A DNA stretch of 64,000 bases from Oceanospirillaceae bacterium (lineage in GTDB: Bacteria; Pseudomonadota; Gammaproteobacteria; Pseudomonadales; Litoribrevibacteraceae). Location of the stretch: positions 620,001-684,000 of the forward strand of contig JADFAD010000001.1 of the NCBI GenBank assembly GCA_015665455.1, written 5' to 3'. The translations under genes and the position numbers were made by a program. Position 1 is the first letter of the stretch, and every line of letters starts with the position of its first letter. Under the pieces are notes generated by a model. The model ran no database searches and was not told the origin of the DNA. It saw only the letters and a list, made by a program, of their open reading frames with translations. Positions 32,573 to 42,229 of this stretch are shown here, one piece after another.

Positions 32573-33694
32573 ATGACTTTCGTTCGATACAATACTCGCC
32601 GCGTATTTAAACGCTTTTTTGCTCTTATTACTTTATGCTGTTTGTCTTTTATTGCCTGGGGCTTGGAAGAACAGAACACCTCAAAGGTGAATCAAAAACA
32701 AAGCCAGAATAAAGAGCTGAGCCCAATCGATCAGCTATGTCAGAAAATCGGCAGCACCTTGGGCAGTGTGAGCACCCGTCAATGTTTAAGCCTCAATATG
32801 ATGGATTACAAAGGCCGCTCAACAAAGCAAAGTGCTTTAGCGATCAAAGAGTATTCGCCCGTTGAAGGCGTGAAGCCTTTAGGTCGAGTTTTGTTGATGG
32901 GGGGGATTCATGGCGATGAGTACTCTTCCGTTTCACTGATGTTTCGGTGGATGGAAATCCTTAATAAGCACCATTCAGGCCTTTTTCATTGGCAGGTGAT
33001 CCCGTTATTGAATCCAGATGGCCTTTTTCAAAAGCCAAAAGCCACTCGCCAAAATGGCAATGGCGTTGATTTGAACCGAAACTTTCCAACAACCGATTGG
33101 AAGGCACTTGCAGAAAAGTATTGGGTAAAGCGCACGTATCGAAACCCTCGTCGGTACCCCGGACCTGAAGCTGGAAGTGAACCAGAAACACGTTGGTTTA
33201 TGAAGCAAATAGAAACGTTTAAGCCTGATGCCATTATTGCTGTGCATGCGCCTCACCATTTAGTTGATTTTGATGGCCCTCAAATTCCGCCCGATAAGTT
33301 AGGCCCATTAAGGCTTCGACGCTTAGGGACGTATCCTGGAAGTTTGGGGAATTTTGGTGGAGGTAAATTAGATATACCAGTGATTACGGTTGAACTTGCT
33401 TCAGCAGGCATCATGCCGCCAAGTAAAGAAATCAGTCGCATGTGGGTTGATATGGTCCGTTGGTTACGCAAAGAAGTGCCTAAGCAACGTCAGGCGACAC
33501 TTGAGAGAGAAAAGAAGCTCTCTGCAAAAGCCGTTTCTACGGCTGAGCCCCGAGCGGCTTTGGCTGCAGAGAAGACCTCTAGCACTGAACAGAAGCTCTC
33601 TGGTACGGAACAGAAGGTATCGGGTTCTGAAAAAAATGTTTCTGACTTTGAACAAAACACCTCTGACGTAGCCCCTCATGCGTCCCTTAATTAA
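32573..33694 (+). CDS. M14-family zinc carboxypeptidase, MpaA-like, secreted
   Basis: A 373-residue protein with an N-terminal signal (LITLCCLSFIAWG). The zinc ligands of M14 peptidases are visible: H113 and E116 in GGIHGDEYSS, and H225 in IIAVHAPHH; the catalytic glutamate is E274 in VITVELASAG. NPDGLFQ and NGNGVDLNRNFPT are substrate-site motifs shared with murein tripeptide amidase MpaA, so a periplasmic role in cleaving peptidoglycan-derived peptides is inferred. The last 60 residues form a hydrophilic repeat tail. AGGA lies seven bases before the ATG. Confidence 0.9.
   Translation: MTFVRYNTRRVFKRFFALITLCCLSFIAWGLEEQNTSKVNQKQSQNKELSPIDQLCQKIGSTLGSVSTRQCLSLNMMDYKGRSTKQSALAIKEYSPVEGVKPLGRVLLMGGIHGDEYSSVSLMFRWMEILNKHHSGLFHWQVIPLLNPDGLFQKPKATRQNGNGVDLNRNFPTTDWKALAEKYWVKRTYRNPRRYPGPEAGSEPETRWFMKQIETFKPDAIIAVHAPHHLVDFDGPQIPPDKLGPLRLRRLGTYPGSLGNFGGGKLDIPVITVELASAGIMPPSKEISRMWVDMVRWLRKEVPKQRQATLEREKKLSAKAVSTAEPRAALAAEKTSSTEQKLSGTEQKVSGSEKNVSDFEQNTSDVAPHASLN
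33572..33667 (+). repeat. Four-unit 21-bp coding repeat in the carboxypeptidase C-terminus
   Basis: Codons 334-361 read KTSSTEQ, KLSGTEQ, KVSGSEK, NVSDFEQ, followed by NTSD. The heptads are imperfect but clearly aligned, forming a short low-complexity tail. Confidence 0.75.
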
Positions 33695-33708
33695 ACGGAT
33701 TCTTCACC

Positions 33709-33730
33709 GCACTGAATCACGATTCAGTGC
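33709..33730. terminator. 9-bp inverted repeat between convergent genes
   Basis: GCACTGAAT and ATTCAGTGC flank a 4-base loop after the carboxypeptidase stop, overlapping the last codons of the minus-strand gene. Confidence 0.5.
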
Positions 33731-34172
33731 TGTATTCGTTCTTAATAAGTTTTTTCCAACGGCGTTGTCTGTACCGATAAAAGATATTTGCGTATAACCA
33801 AACGGGAAGCGTGAATGCTCCTGCTTTGACGTCGATCTCATCCAGATAAATACAGTGAGTAGCGCTGATTGGCGTTACTTTCATTCGGTGTTGCCAATGG
33901 GGAATGAGCCCGCCGCCTTCGTTTGTAAGTAATTCTCTGTGTTTGTTACTTATACGTGAAAAGTGTAATCGATGCTGCCAGCCGGGGATTACCCCAAAGA
34001 ACATGAGTTTGGTGTGTTCTGTGTTTCCTTCAACCCACTCTTCAGGGAAGTGTTTAAATTCCTTAAAACCAAGAAACCCTTTTGTCACAAAGATCAACGT
34101 TTTACTTTGTTTAATGGCAGACCACGCGTCCTCTACGGGTGTATTTAATGTGGATGAAATCCTGGCCTTCAT
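33717..34172 (-). CDS. SRPBCC-like (polyketide cyclase/START-fold) protein
   Basis: About 151 residues, a typical SRPBCC length. It begins MKARISSTLNTPVEDAWSAI, the usual start of the fold, and ends with a VWLYANIFYRYRQRRWKKL helix. No signal peptide is present, so it is cytosolic. I chose the ATG at 34172 with an AAGAGGC ribosome binding site; an in-frame ATG ten codons upstream is less likely. The ligand is unknown. Confidence 0.75.
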   Translation of the reverse strand: MKARISSTLNTPVEDAWSAIKQSKTLIFVTKGFLGFKEFKHFPEEWVEGNTEHTKLMFFGVIPGWQHRLHFSRISNKHRELLTNEGGGLIPHWQHRMKVTPISATHCIYLDEIDVKAGAFTLPVWLYANIFYRYRQRRWKKLIKNEYSTES

Positions 34173-34454
34173 AATGCCTCTTGCCGTTATTAGAAATGTC
34201 ATTTAATTATTATTTAAAGCTTTTTGTGTGTGTCTCTTTTCTCCTAAATACCATAAGCCTAGGCGTAGGGCACGGGTCAAGTGAAAGGCGACTAATAAGA
34301 AATAAATCAAACTCTTAGGCAGAAAATTACATTCGAATCCTGCCTTTTTGCTGATTGTTAACTATATTCAATACAGCAACAGGAAAGCTTAAATGATGTA
34401 CTGCGGTTTCGGGCAGATATATTGAGTAATTGATGGTCGTTGTATGGGTCTTAA

Positions 34455-37136
34455 ATGAATTCAGTTAATACGTTAAAAACCGAAGAAAGTGCAAGCCGCT
34501 ACGGTTCTTTGACCAGTAAATTCAGTCTTTTCTTTTTTTTACTTATTGTGCCTTTGATCGTGTTTTGGGTGAACTCAGTCACGCTTCAGTTCAGTGAAAT
34601 CGAATCCATAAAGAATAAGAAAGCGAACCTTGACGTGGTTCAACAGTTTAGTGATTTGATTCATATCGCTGAGGAGTTAAGAGATTACAGTGTTAACGCC
34701 TCGTATGGCCATGATCAAAAAGCGGTGAATGAATATTTCCAATTAAAGGGCATTCTGTCCTCACAGCTCAAAGCATTAAAAAATGAGAGTGATCTAAAGC
34801 GCGATCTCTTTTTTATTGAAGCCACCTTATCGAAGATTCAAAGTTATCTTAATGAACTGAACATTACCGTTGGTCTCGAAATGGGGGCTGAAGAAATTAC
34901 GTTCAATAAGCATCATCAGTTAGTACGTGAGCTTTATAAAATCCAAGCAAGGATTGTTGATCAGTCGCGTTTGTTTTCGGACGAAGACAAAGTCTCGATT
35001 CAGCTTGTGTTTTTTGCTCTTGAAGAGCTAAAAGACCTCTATTACTACACGGGCGTTGTGCGAGCGTATGGCAGTTACTTTGCTAATCGAGGGTATGTTA
35101 CATCCAAAGGGGGAGAGCAGCTTGAAGTTGCCTATGACAACTTAATATTGTTTGGTGACGTGCTATCAAATAAAGCCCAAGACATTGCTTCTCTTGATGT
35201 CGACATTGATATTGATCAAGCCATCTCCAAGAATGAGTTTGAGCATATTCCGACGATCGCCCAATATTTGGATGATCAAATCATTCAAAGCGGTGATATA
35301 GAGGTTTCTTGGCAAGCGTATTTTGCAAAAAACTCACGCCATATTAATAAGTTACACCAAGTACAGTCCCGTATATTAGATTTGGTTGCTGCTCGTTATT
35401 CCGAACGAATCAGCTGGTTAGAACGTATGCAGATTTTTTACCTGATTGGGTTAATTATCCTTCTGTTTATTGTTGGGTATATTTACAAAGTCGACATCAA
35501 AGAAACCAATTTACGTATCTCAGCACAGAAGAAACGGATGGTGGCGGAAGCTGCGACCAAGGCGAAAAGTGAGTTTCTGGCCAGCATGAGCCATGAAATT
35601 CGTACGCCCATTAACGGTGTGATGGGAATGACGGAGCTTCTAAGTGGCACAGAATTGGATGAGGAGCAGCAACAATATTTATCGACCATTAAGATTTCAA
35701 GCGAATCTCTACTGAGCGTGATTAATGATATTTTGGATTACTCGAAGATAGAAGCCAATAAGCTGGATCTTGAACGAGTGCAGTTTGATGTGTGTGAGTT
35801 GATAGACCATTGTGTCGCGATGTTTGTGGCGCCTGCCCACAAGAAATCCTTGTCGTTTACTTATGATATAAAGCCGGATGTCCCATGCGAATTAAACAGC
35901 GATTCGGCACGTATTCGGCAAATACTGTTGAATTTCATAAGTAATGCGATGAAGTTTACGCATGAAGGGAGCATTCATATTGATGTCTCTATTCGTTCTG
36001 TTAACGGTGATAATTATCTTCAGTTTTCCGTGTTTGATACTGGGGTGGGCATTGAAAGCGATAAAATTGAAAGTTTGTTTACGGCTTTCGAACAAGCCGA
36101 TTCGTCTGTGACAAGGAAATACGGGGGAACAGGCCTAGGCCTTGCGATTTCTAAAAACTTGGCACTGCTGCTTGGTGGGGATATTGGCGCAAAGAGCAGA
36201 GAATGCGGAGGCACAGAATTTTGGTTTCAAGTGCCGCTAGAATCGCCTTCGGAGAAAACATTTTCACATTGGTTGGATGAACGAATTGAACGAACTTCCA
36301 TAGCACTCAAGCTAAATGATCTGGATTATCAAAAACAATGGTTTAACTTACTGACAGGGTGGGGGTTTGATTGTGTTTTACCGGAAACAGCTGAAGAACT
36401 TGCGGCGTGGTTAGATCTTCAAAAAGCGAAACCATCAGATAAGGCACCGAGTTCTCTGTGTCTTTTAGACGATCAAACAGCCATTGAACTTCTAAAAACG
36501 GTGACTCATTCTGACATCGAATGGAACGAAATCGAATGGGAAAGTCATTTCATTACGTACGATGAAAGTGAACATACAGACCCAACTTTAAAGGCTCAAT
36601 TGGAGTCAATTCCTCATGTCCTTAAGTCCCGATGTTGTGGCAATCGCATTACCTCAACGTTGTCTTTGATGCAGTTTAATAATGTGCTTTTGAAACTCCA
36701 AAATTTGGAGCAGAAAGAAGTGGTTTCTACTTCCCGCATTGATATTGATTTATCCAGCACGCGGGTGTTGATTGCAGAAGACAATAAAGTGAATCAGATG
36801 GTGCTCAAAGGCATGTTAAAAAGGTTGGATATTGAAGGAGTAGTGGCCAATAACGGTCAAGAAGCGTTGCAATACTATTCTTTAAATCCAGAGCTTTATG
36901 ATTTGATATTAATGGATTGGGAAATGCCTGTGCTTGATGGTATTGGAGCCACTAATCAAATTCGTGAACTTGAAAAGGCACAGAATATGGAATCGGTGCC
37001 TATCATCGCACTGACTGCACATGCCTTGGACGGTTATGAAAAACGCGCGTTTGAAGCAGGCATGCAAGGTTTCTTATCCAAACCTATACTAATTAACAAG
37101 TTGGCTGCAAAAATGGATGAAATTTTGAACCATTAA
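34455..37136 (+). CDS. Hybrid sensor histidine kinase with receiver domain
   Basis: An 893-residue inner-membrane protein. A membrane helix near residues 24-44 and another near 326-346 enclose a roughly 280-residue periplasmic sensor. The HisKA dimerisation domain has H380 in [15 protein letters not shown], the ATPase domain shows the N box ([13 protein letters not shown]), DTGVGI and [10 protein letters not shown], and the C-terminal receiver has D821 in LILMDWEMP. It would autophosphorylate and relay to the internal receiver and onward to an unlinked Hpt partner. The ligand and targets are unknown. It is followed by a DUF1329 gene in the same direction after 43 bp. Confidence 0.95.
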   Translation: MNSVNTLKTEESASRYGSLTSKFSLFFFLLIVPLIVFWVNSVTLQFSEIESIKNKKANLDVVQQFSDLIHIAEELRDYSVNASYGHDQKAVNEYFQLKGILSSQLKALKNESDLKRDLFFIEATLSKIQSYLNELNITVGLEMGAEEITFNKHHQLVRELYKIQARIVDQSRLFSDEDKVSIQLVFFALEELKDLYYYTGVVRAYGSYFANRGYVTSKGGEQLEVAYDNLILFGDVLSNKAQDIASLDVDIDIDQAISKNEFEHIPTIAQYLDDQIIQSGDIEVSWQAYFAKNSRHINKLHQVQSRILDLVAARYSERISWLERMQIFYLIGLIILLFIVGYIYKVDIKETNLRISAQKKRMVAEAATKAKSEFLASMSHEIRTPINGVMGMTELLSGTELDEEQQQYLSTIKISSESLLSVINDILDYSKIEANKLDLERVQFDVCELIDHCVAMFVAPAHKKSLSFTYDIKPDVPCELNSDSARIRQILLNFISNAMKFTHEGSIHIDVSIRSVNGDNYLQFSVFDTGVGIESDKIESLFTAFEQADSSVTRKYGGTGLGLAISKNLALLLGGDIGAKSRECGGTEFWFQVPLESPSEKTFSHWLDERIERTSIALKLNDLDYQKQWFNLLTGWGFDCVLPETAEELAAWLDLQKAKPSDKAPSSLCLLDDQTAIELLKTVTHSDIEWNEIEWESHFITYDESEHTDPTLKAQLESIPHVLKSRCCGNRITSTLSLMQFNNVLLKLQNLEQKEVVSTSRIDIDLSSTRVLIAEDNKVNQMVLKGMLKRLDIEGVVANNGQEALQYYSLNPELYDLILMDWEMPVLDGIGATNQIRELEKAQNMESVPIIALTAHALDGYEKRAFEAGMQGFLSKPILINKLAAKMDEILNH

Positions 37137-37179
37137 CGGAGTTAACTCATTAACATTCACTTAATATCAGTTGTATAAG

Positions 37180-38577
37180 ATGATGTTTATTTTGAACGTA
37201 TTATGTACACCAAATGGCAATCAATTCTTTTTGCACAGTTGTTTGGTCGCTGTATTTGGCGCTTCATTGTTTTTCTTTTTGAGCGCCTTAACCGTTCACG
37301 CGGACGTTTCCCCGGAGCAAGCGGCAAGATTAACGCGCGATTTAACGCCGTTAGGGGCAACGCGAAGTGCAAATTCCGATGGCAGTATTCCTGAGTGGGA
37401 ACTTGATACCATGCCAGCGGAAACGCACAGTAAACTGCTTAATGATTTAGAAAAAGAGACGCCATTGTTCACTGTGACCCATGCTAATATGGATCAACAC
37501 CTTGAACTGTTAAGCCCCGGCCTTCAAAGGTTATTAACGACTTATCCTGACACATTTTATATTCCCGTTTATCAAACGCATCGAACCGCACGCTTGCCGG
37601 ATTGGTTGTATGAAAACGCGATTAAGAATGCTTCAGAAGCTAAGATCAGCGAATCAGGCGGTAACGTCACTTATGCTTTACCGGGCATACCTTTTCCTAT
37701 ACCTAACAGCGGTGAAGAAGCCATATGGAACCACGAGTTACGTTGGAAGGGGCTGTTTTTTAAGCTCAATACTATTGAAGCCATCATCAACAAAAACGGT
37801 AGCTACAACCTAATTCGTAACATGTTAGAGGTGTATTCTGTTTATCATAATGTAAATCGACCAATAAACTTTGATAACTGGCGATACACCTATTATTTGT
37901 CTTATATTCAAGCGCCAGCTCGAATTGCGGGTGGAGCGTACCTTTCTTATGAATCAATGAAACCACAAACCAATCCTAGGCAATCTTGGATGTACGTTGC
38001 AGGGCAGCGGCGCATGAGAAGATCTCCAGTGATGGGGTACGACGCACCTACGTTTACCTCGGATGGGTTGCGAATGATGGATGAAATAGATGTGTTCAAT
38101 GGTGCCCTTGATCGTTACCAATGGTCGCTTAAAGGCGTCAAAGAAATGTACATTCCGTACAATAACAGCGTCTTACATAAAGCGATGAGTAACGATGAAA
38201 AGGTGCTTACTTCGCTGCACACTAATCCTGAATACACTCGTTATGAAAAACATAGGGTTTGGGTCGTGGATGCCACATTAAAGCCGGGCAAAGAACACCT
38301 CTATAAGCGTCGAACGTTTTATCTGGATGAAGACAGTTGGGGCACCATGCTCGTCGATATTTACGATGAAGACGATGATCTGTGGCGCGTAACTCAGCGC
38401 TATGCTACCTATTTCGAAAGTGTGCCCGTGACTTTTACTGCGATGGACACTTACAGCGATTTAAAGAAACAGAGCTACTACATTCAGGCGTTCCCAGAAG
38501 GGTTTGTTCATAGCTACGAGCCGCCACGAAAAGGGTACTTTTCTCCGAACATTGTGCGGCAGCGTTTGCATCGTTAG
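37180..38577 (+). CDS. DUF1329-domain periplasmic/outer-membrane protein
   Basis: About 465 residues matching the DUF1329 family, whose members have a LolA/LppX-like fold. After a long hydrophobic N-terminus ending in SALTVHADVSPEQA come the LTPLGATRSANSDGSIPEW opening, RNPxxSW-like NPRQSWMYVAGQRR and VWVVDATLKPGKEHLYKRR. The family often sits beside RND-type transporters or esterase genes; none are here. The start is ambiguous: ATG codons at 37180 and 37183 and a TTG at 37171 are all possible and none has a strong ribosome binding site. Confidence 0.85.
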   Translation: MMFILNVLCTPNGNQFFLHSCLVAVFGASLFFFLSALTVHADVSPEQAARLTRDLTPLGATRSANSDGSIPEWELDTMPAETHSKLLNDLEKETPLFTVTHANMDQHLELLSPGLQRLLTTYPDTFYIPVYQTHRTARLPDWLYENAIKNASEAKISESGGNVTYALPGIPFPIPNSGEEAIWNHELRWKGLFFKLNTIEAIINKNGSYNLIRNMLEVYSVYHNVNRPINFDNWRYTYYLSYIQAPARIAGGAYLSYESMKPQTNPRQSWMYVAGQRRMRRSPVMGYDAPTFTSDGLRMMDEIDVFNGALDRYQWSLKGVKEMYIPYNNSVLHKAMSNDEKVLTSLHTNPEYTRYEKHRVWVVDATLKPGKEHLYKRRTFYLDEDSWGTMLVDIYDEDDDLWRVTQRYATYFESVPVTFTAMDTYSDLKKQSYYIQAFPEGFVHSYEPPRKGYFSPNIVRQRLHR

Positions 38578-38612
38578 TGCGACTTAGCAACCAAAAATTG
38601 GCGAGTCTAACG

Positions 38613-39587
38613 TCAGTCGACTCGGTGGTAAGTCTCTGAGGGTAGTTCGCCAAAGAGCTGTTTGTAGTCTTTAGCGAACTGGCTTAAATGCCAAAACCCC
38701 CAATGTGATGCGATGTCAGCAATGGAGCGATCAAAATCGCCGCTGGTTTTACAGCGATAAAGCGCACGACGAACACCGTTTAAGCGATTCATCCGTAAGA
38801 ACTGCAGTGGACTGATGCCCATAATGGATTCAAAGCTGTATTGTAGGGTTCGTCGACTGACGTTCGATATGTCGCACAATTCGGTGATGGTCACGGGTGT
38901 GTTTTGATGGGTTGAAAGATACGCTCTGACGTTGTCGACCACCGATTTTCGGTGTTGGTGGCTTTGGGTGATGATTTGATTCGGAGTTTCTTTTTGAAGT
39001 ACGTCAAGCAGAGCCATCATGACCACATCGTGTTGTAGGCGTTTCGTGGTGGCAGAGTGCTCAGACGCCAACGTTCGATTAAGAACAAACCGCAGTTCAG
39101 ACAAGGTTTTTTGTGGCACATCTAATCGGCAATGGTAATTCAGTTCTTGCCAATTGAGGTTTAGACCATGAATCTCCGCGACGTCTTTGAGTGCAGAAAT
39201 GCTGACGACGATGCCGAAGATGTCGTAAGAAGCGGGCGTTGTGAGTTCAAATTCATGGTTGCCGGGGCGACACATGATGGATTCGCGCTCAACCGGGAGA
39301 CCATCAATCCTTACATCTGCATTGTTATGCGATGAAATTCCGAACCAGAGGGAGTCAGGCCATACGTTGCATGTTTGATTGAGCGCCTGACTGGTGTGTT
39401 CTTTAAACAGCTGAATATCGTCGAGGGGCAGTTCTAATATGTTGCCGTAAAACTTCCCTCGGCTGATTTGATCGTATTCTTGTTGCCAATTGGTGAGGTT
39501 GAGGGCGTGTTCATCGGCATCATTGGCTTCGAACAGGACTCTATGAGTGCTCTGTCGTGGTGCATCTTGATAATTACAGTGATTCAT
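38613..39587 (-). CDS. eutR: AraC-family regulator, EutR-like
   Basis: A 324-residue regulator. The N-terminal region has the MCRPGNHEFELTTP cupin-like segment of EutR-type regulators, and the C-terminal HTH pair reads VTITELCDISNVSRRTLQYSF and HWGFWHLSQFAKDYKQLFG. The RTLQYSFE-GISPLQFLR block is typical of EutR. It is divergent from eutB and probably activates eutBC-eat in response to ethanolamine and cobalamin, as EutR does elsewhere. AGAGGA lies seven bases before the ATG. The symbol is given by context and family. Confidence 0.83.
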   Translation of the reverse strand: MNHCNYQDAPRQSTHRVLFEANDADEHALNLTNWQQEYDQISRGKFYGNILELPLDDIQLFKEHTSQALNQTCNVWPDSLWFGISSHNNADVRIDGLPVERESIMCRPGNHEFELTTPASYDIFGIVVSISALKDVAEIHGLNLNWQELNYHCRLDVPQKTLSELRFVLNRTLASEHSATTKRLQHDVVMMALLDVLQKETPNQIITQSHQHRKSVVDNVRAYLSTHQNTPVTITELCDISNVSRRTLQYSFESIMGISPLQFLRMNRLNGVRRALYRCKTSGDFDRSIADIASHWGFWHLSQFAKDYKQLFGELPSETYHRVD

Positions 39588-39801
39588 TTCAACGTCCTCT
39601 TTGCACCATTTTTATAAAATACTATTTTGCTTTTTTTGTATCTTTTTGATTTTTAAAATAAAATTTATTTTTGCCAAAACTTGATAACCGCTATTAAGTC
39701 AGTTTGATACTTTAATCAACAGCAAGACACGTTCCTAAATCGAGGTTGTAAGCGCTTTAACGAATGTGACATTCCGCTCTAAGTTGTGAGGAGTTATGGG
39801 T

Positions 39802-41232
39802 ATGAATCATCAAACACGCCGTCGATCTGAAGGTCATCAATTCAGTCATGTGTTGGGTGCAGAGACTTACGGGTTTAAAAACTTGGCCGAATTAATGGCG
39901 AAAGCAACGCCTGCGCGTTCAGGTGATCGTTTAGCGGGGGTGGCTGCCGCTTCAGCAGAGGAACGAGCCGTTGCTCAAATGACGTTGGCCGAAGTGCCGC
40001 TCAAAACGTTTCTGAACGATGTTTTAGTGCCGTATGAAGACGATGAAGTTACGCGTTTAATCATTGATGAGCATGATTCTGAAGCCTTTAACCCCATTTC
40101 TCATCTTACCGTAGGGGATTTCAGAAATTGGCTTTTGAGTGATGACACCACACCCGAACAACTTATACAGGCAAGAATGGGCATTACCCCTGAAATGGCC
40201 GCAGCCGTCAGTAAGCTAATGCGTAACCAGGATTTGATCATGGTTGCAAAAAAGTGCCATGTGACCACGGCCTTTAGGAACACCATTGGACTACCGGGCC
40301 ACTTTTCAACACGTTTACAGCCCAATCATCCGACGGATGATGTAACTGGCATTGCAGCCAGTATGTTGGATGGCTTGCTGTACGGCAGTGGGGATGCGGT
40401 AATCGGCATTAATCCAGCAACGGACAATGTAGCTCAAGCCATCAAACTCATGACCTTGATGGATGACGTGATTCAGAAGTACCAAATACCCACACAGTCT
40501 TGTGTGTTGACGCATGTCACCAACACCCTAGAGGCCATTGAGCAGGGGGCGCCTGTGGATTTGGTGTTCCAATCCATTGGCGGCACAGAAGCCACTAATT
40601 CAAGCTTTGGCTTTAACTTGAACGTGCTTGAAGAAGCGCAGCAAGCCGCACTTTCTTTGAATCGAGGGTCGGTGGGCCAAGACGTTATGTATTTTGAAAC
40701 AGGGCAGGGCAGTGCACTGTCTGCCAATGCCCATCACGGATTAGATCAGCAAACCTGTGAAACGCGTGCTTATGCGGTTGCCAGAAAGTTTAATCCGTTA
40801 CTGGTGAACACCGTGGTGGGGTTCATTGGTCCTGAATACTTATTCGACGGTAAGGAGATCATTCGCGCCGGCTTAGAAGATCATTTCTGCGGCAAGTTAT
40901 TGGGTGTGCCTATGGGGTGCGACGTGTGTTACACGAATCACGCTGAGGCCGACCAAAATGACATGGATAATTTACTGACCTTACTTGGTGTTGCTGGTTG
41001 TTCATTTATCATGGGGATTCCTGGTTCCGATGACATCATGCTTAACTACCAAACCACGTCATTTCATGATGCTCTCTACGCGCGGCGGGTGTTGGATCTC
41101 AAGCCTGCCCCTGAATTTGAAAAATGGTTGGCGGACATGCAGATTTTTAATAACACGACCACCTATGAATTGAGTCACGGTATCCCGCCTGCATTTTCTA
41201 AATCTCTTTTGAACGTTAAGGGACGTGTTTAA
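39802..41232 (+). CDS. eutB: Ethanolamine ammonia-lyase large subunit
   Basis: About 476 residues, close to the usual EutB size. It is the catalytic TIM-barrel subunit of the adenosylcobalamin-dependent enzyme that converts ethanolamine to acetaldehyde and ammonia. Conserved blocks include GVAAASAEERAVAQ near the N-terminus, FQSIGGTEATNSSFG, MYFETGQGSALSANAHHG with the substrate-binding residues, CDVCYTNHAEADQND and IMGIPGSDDIMLNYQTTSFHD. I chose the second ATG (39802), with GAGGAG eight bases upstream. It is followed immediately by eutC. Confidence 0.97.
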   Translation: MNHQTRRRSEGHQFSHVLGAETYGFKNLAELMAKATPARSGDRLAGVAAASAEERAVAQMTLAEVPLKTFLNDVLVPYEDDEVTRLIIDEHDSEAFNPISHLTVGDFRNWLLSDDTTPEQLIQARMGITPEMAAAVSKLMRNQDLIMVAKKCHVTTAFRNTIGLPGHFSTRLQPNHPTDDVTGIAASMLDGLLYGSGDAVIGINPATDNVAQAIKLMTLMDDVIQKYQIPTQSCVLTHVTNTLEAIEQGAPVDLVFQSIGGTEATNSSFGFNLNVLEEAQQAALSLNRGSVGQDVMYFETGQGSALSANAHHGLDQQTCETRAYAVARKFNPLLVNTVVGFIGPEYLFDGKEIIRAGLEDHFCGKLLGVPMGCDVCYTNHAEADQNDMDNLLTLLGVAGCSFIMGIPGSDDIMLNYQTTSFHDALYARRVLDLKPAPEFEKWLADMQIFNNTTTYELSHGIPPAFSKSLLNVKGRV

Positions 41233-41233
41233 T

Positions 41234-42139
41234 ATGGCCACACACATCAAACGTCAGGATTTGGCTCAGCAGCAGTGTTTTGTAGAAAACCCATGGGATC
41301 ACCTGAGAGATTTTACTGACGCTCGAATCGGTTTAGGCCGAGCTGGCGTGAGTGTCCCAACTCATCATTTGTTGGCTTTTCAATTGGCCCATGCTCAAGC
41401 TCAAGATGCGGTGCATTTCCCGTTGGACATTGATCAACTGACGAATAACTTAGTTACCACAGGGTTACTTCCAAGTGATGAGCAGCCTTTGGTATTACAG
41501 AGTCAAGCGGTGGACCGCGCCATGTACCTGCAACGACCCGATTTAGGAAGACGATTGGACGAAGCTTCTAAAGCCCTTCTGAATCAGCAAACTAGGGGTA
41601 GGGATGACGTCTACGATTTGGCGATTGTGATCGTTGATGGTTTGTCGTCTCTTGCGATTCAACAAAATACTCAGCCATTTCTTGCTGCGTTGGATGGATT
41701 ATTAACACCGCCTTCTTTAGCGAAAGCGTCTTTGCAAGAAATGTCACCGAAAGAACCCGCTGAGAAAAAAACTGCGTTAAATATAGCGCCATTAACGATC
41801 GTTAAGCAGGGACGAGTGGCCATTGGTGATGAGGTGGGTGCGTTATTGAAGGCCAAAACCGTGTTGGTGTTGATTGGTGAACGCCCGGGCCTGAGTTCTC
41901 CGGACAGTTTAGGCCTGTACATGACTTGGGCACCCGAAGTGGGACTGACGGATGCCTCGAGAAACTGCATATCCAACGTGCGTGATGCAGGCTTGAGCCA
42001 TGAAGACGCTGCTAATAAGTTGATGTATCTATTGCACGAGTCTCGACGGCTCAAATTATCGGGCGTGCAGCTTAAAGAGCGTTCCGAAGAAGTTCGTCTC
42101 GAACAAAGTGAAGGGCAGACGAACTTCCTAATTGCATAA
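41234..42139 (+). CDS. eutC: Ethanolamine ammonia-lyase small subunit
   Basis: About 301 residues, normal for EutC, the subunit that completes the cobalamin site. Markers are TDARIGLGRAGVSVPT near residue 35, DLAIVIVDGLSSLAIQ, RVAIGDEVGALL and LIGERPGLSSPDSLGLYM followed by DASRNCISNVRDAGLS. The ATG at 41234 lies just after the eutB stop, with AGGGAC about 11 bases upstream. It is translated with eutB and followed after 90 bp by the permease gene. Confidence 0.97.
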   Translation: MATHIKRQDLAQQQCFVENPWDHLRDFTDARIGLGRAGVSVPTHHLLAFQLAHAQAQDAVHFPLDIDQLTNNLVTTGLLPSDEQPLVLQSQAVDRAMYLQRPDLGRRLDEASKALLNQQTRGRDDVYDLAIVIVDGLSSLAIQQNTQPFLAALDGLLTPPSLAKASLQEMSPKEPAEKKTALNIAPLTIVKQGRVAIGDEVGALLKAKTVLVLIGERPGLSSPDSLGLYMTWAPEVGLTDASRNCISNVRDAGLSHEDAANKLMYLLHESRRLKLSGVQLKERSEEVRLEQSEGQTNFLIA

Positions 42140-42229
42140 TGGTAGCCAACGTTATTTCACGGCTTCAACACTAAAAATTCAATCGAATTCAAATCATTTT
42201 ATTTTCTTAATTCATGAAAAGGTGAATCT

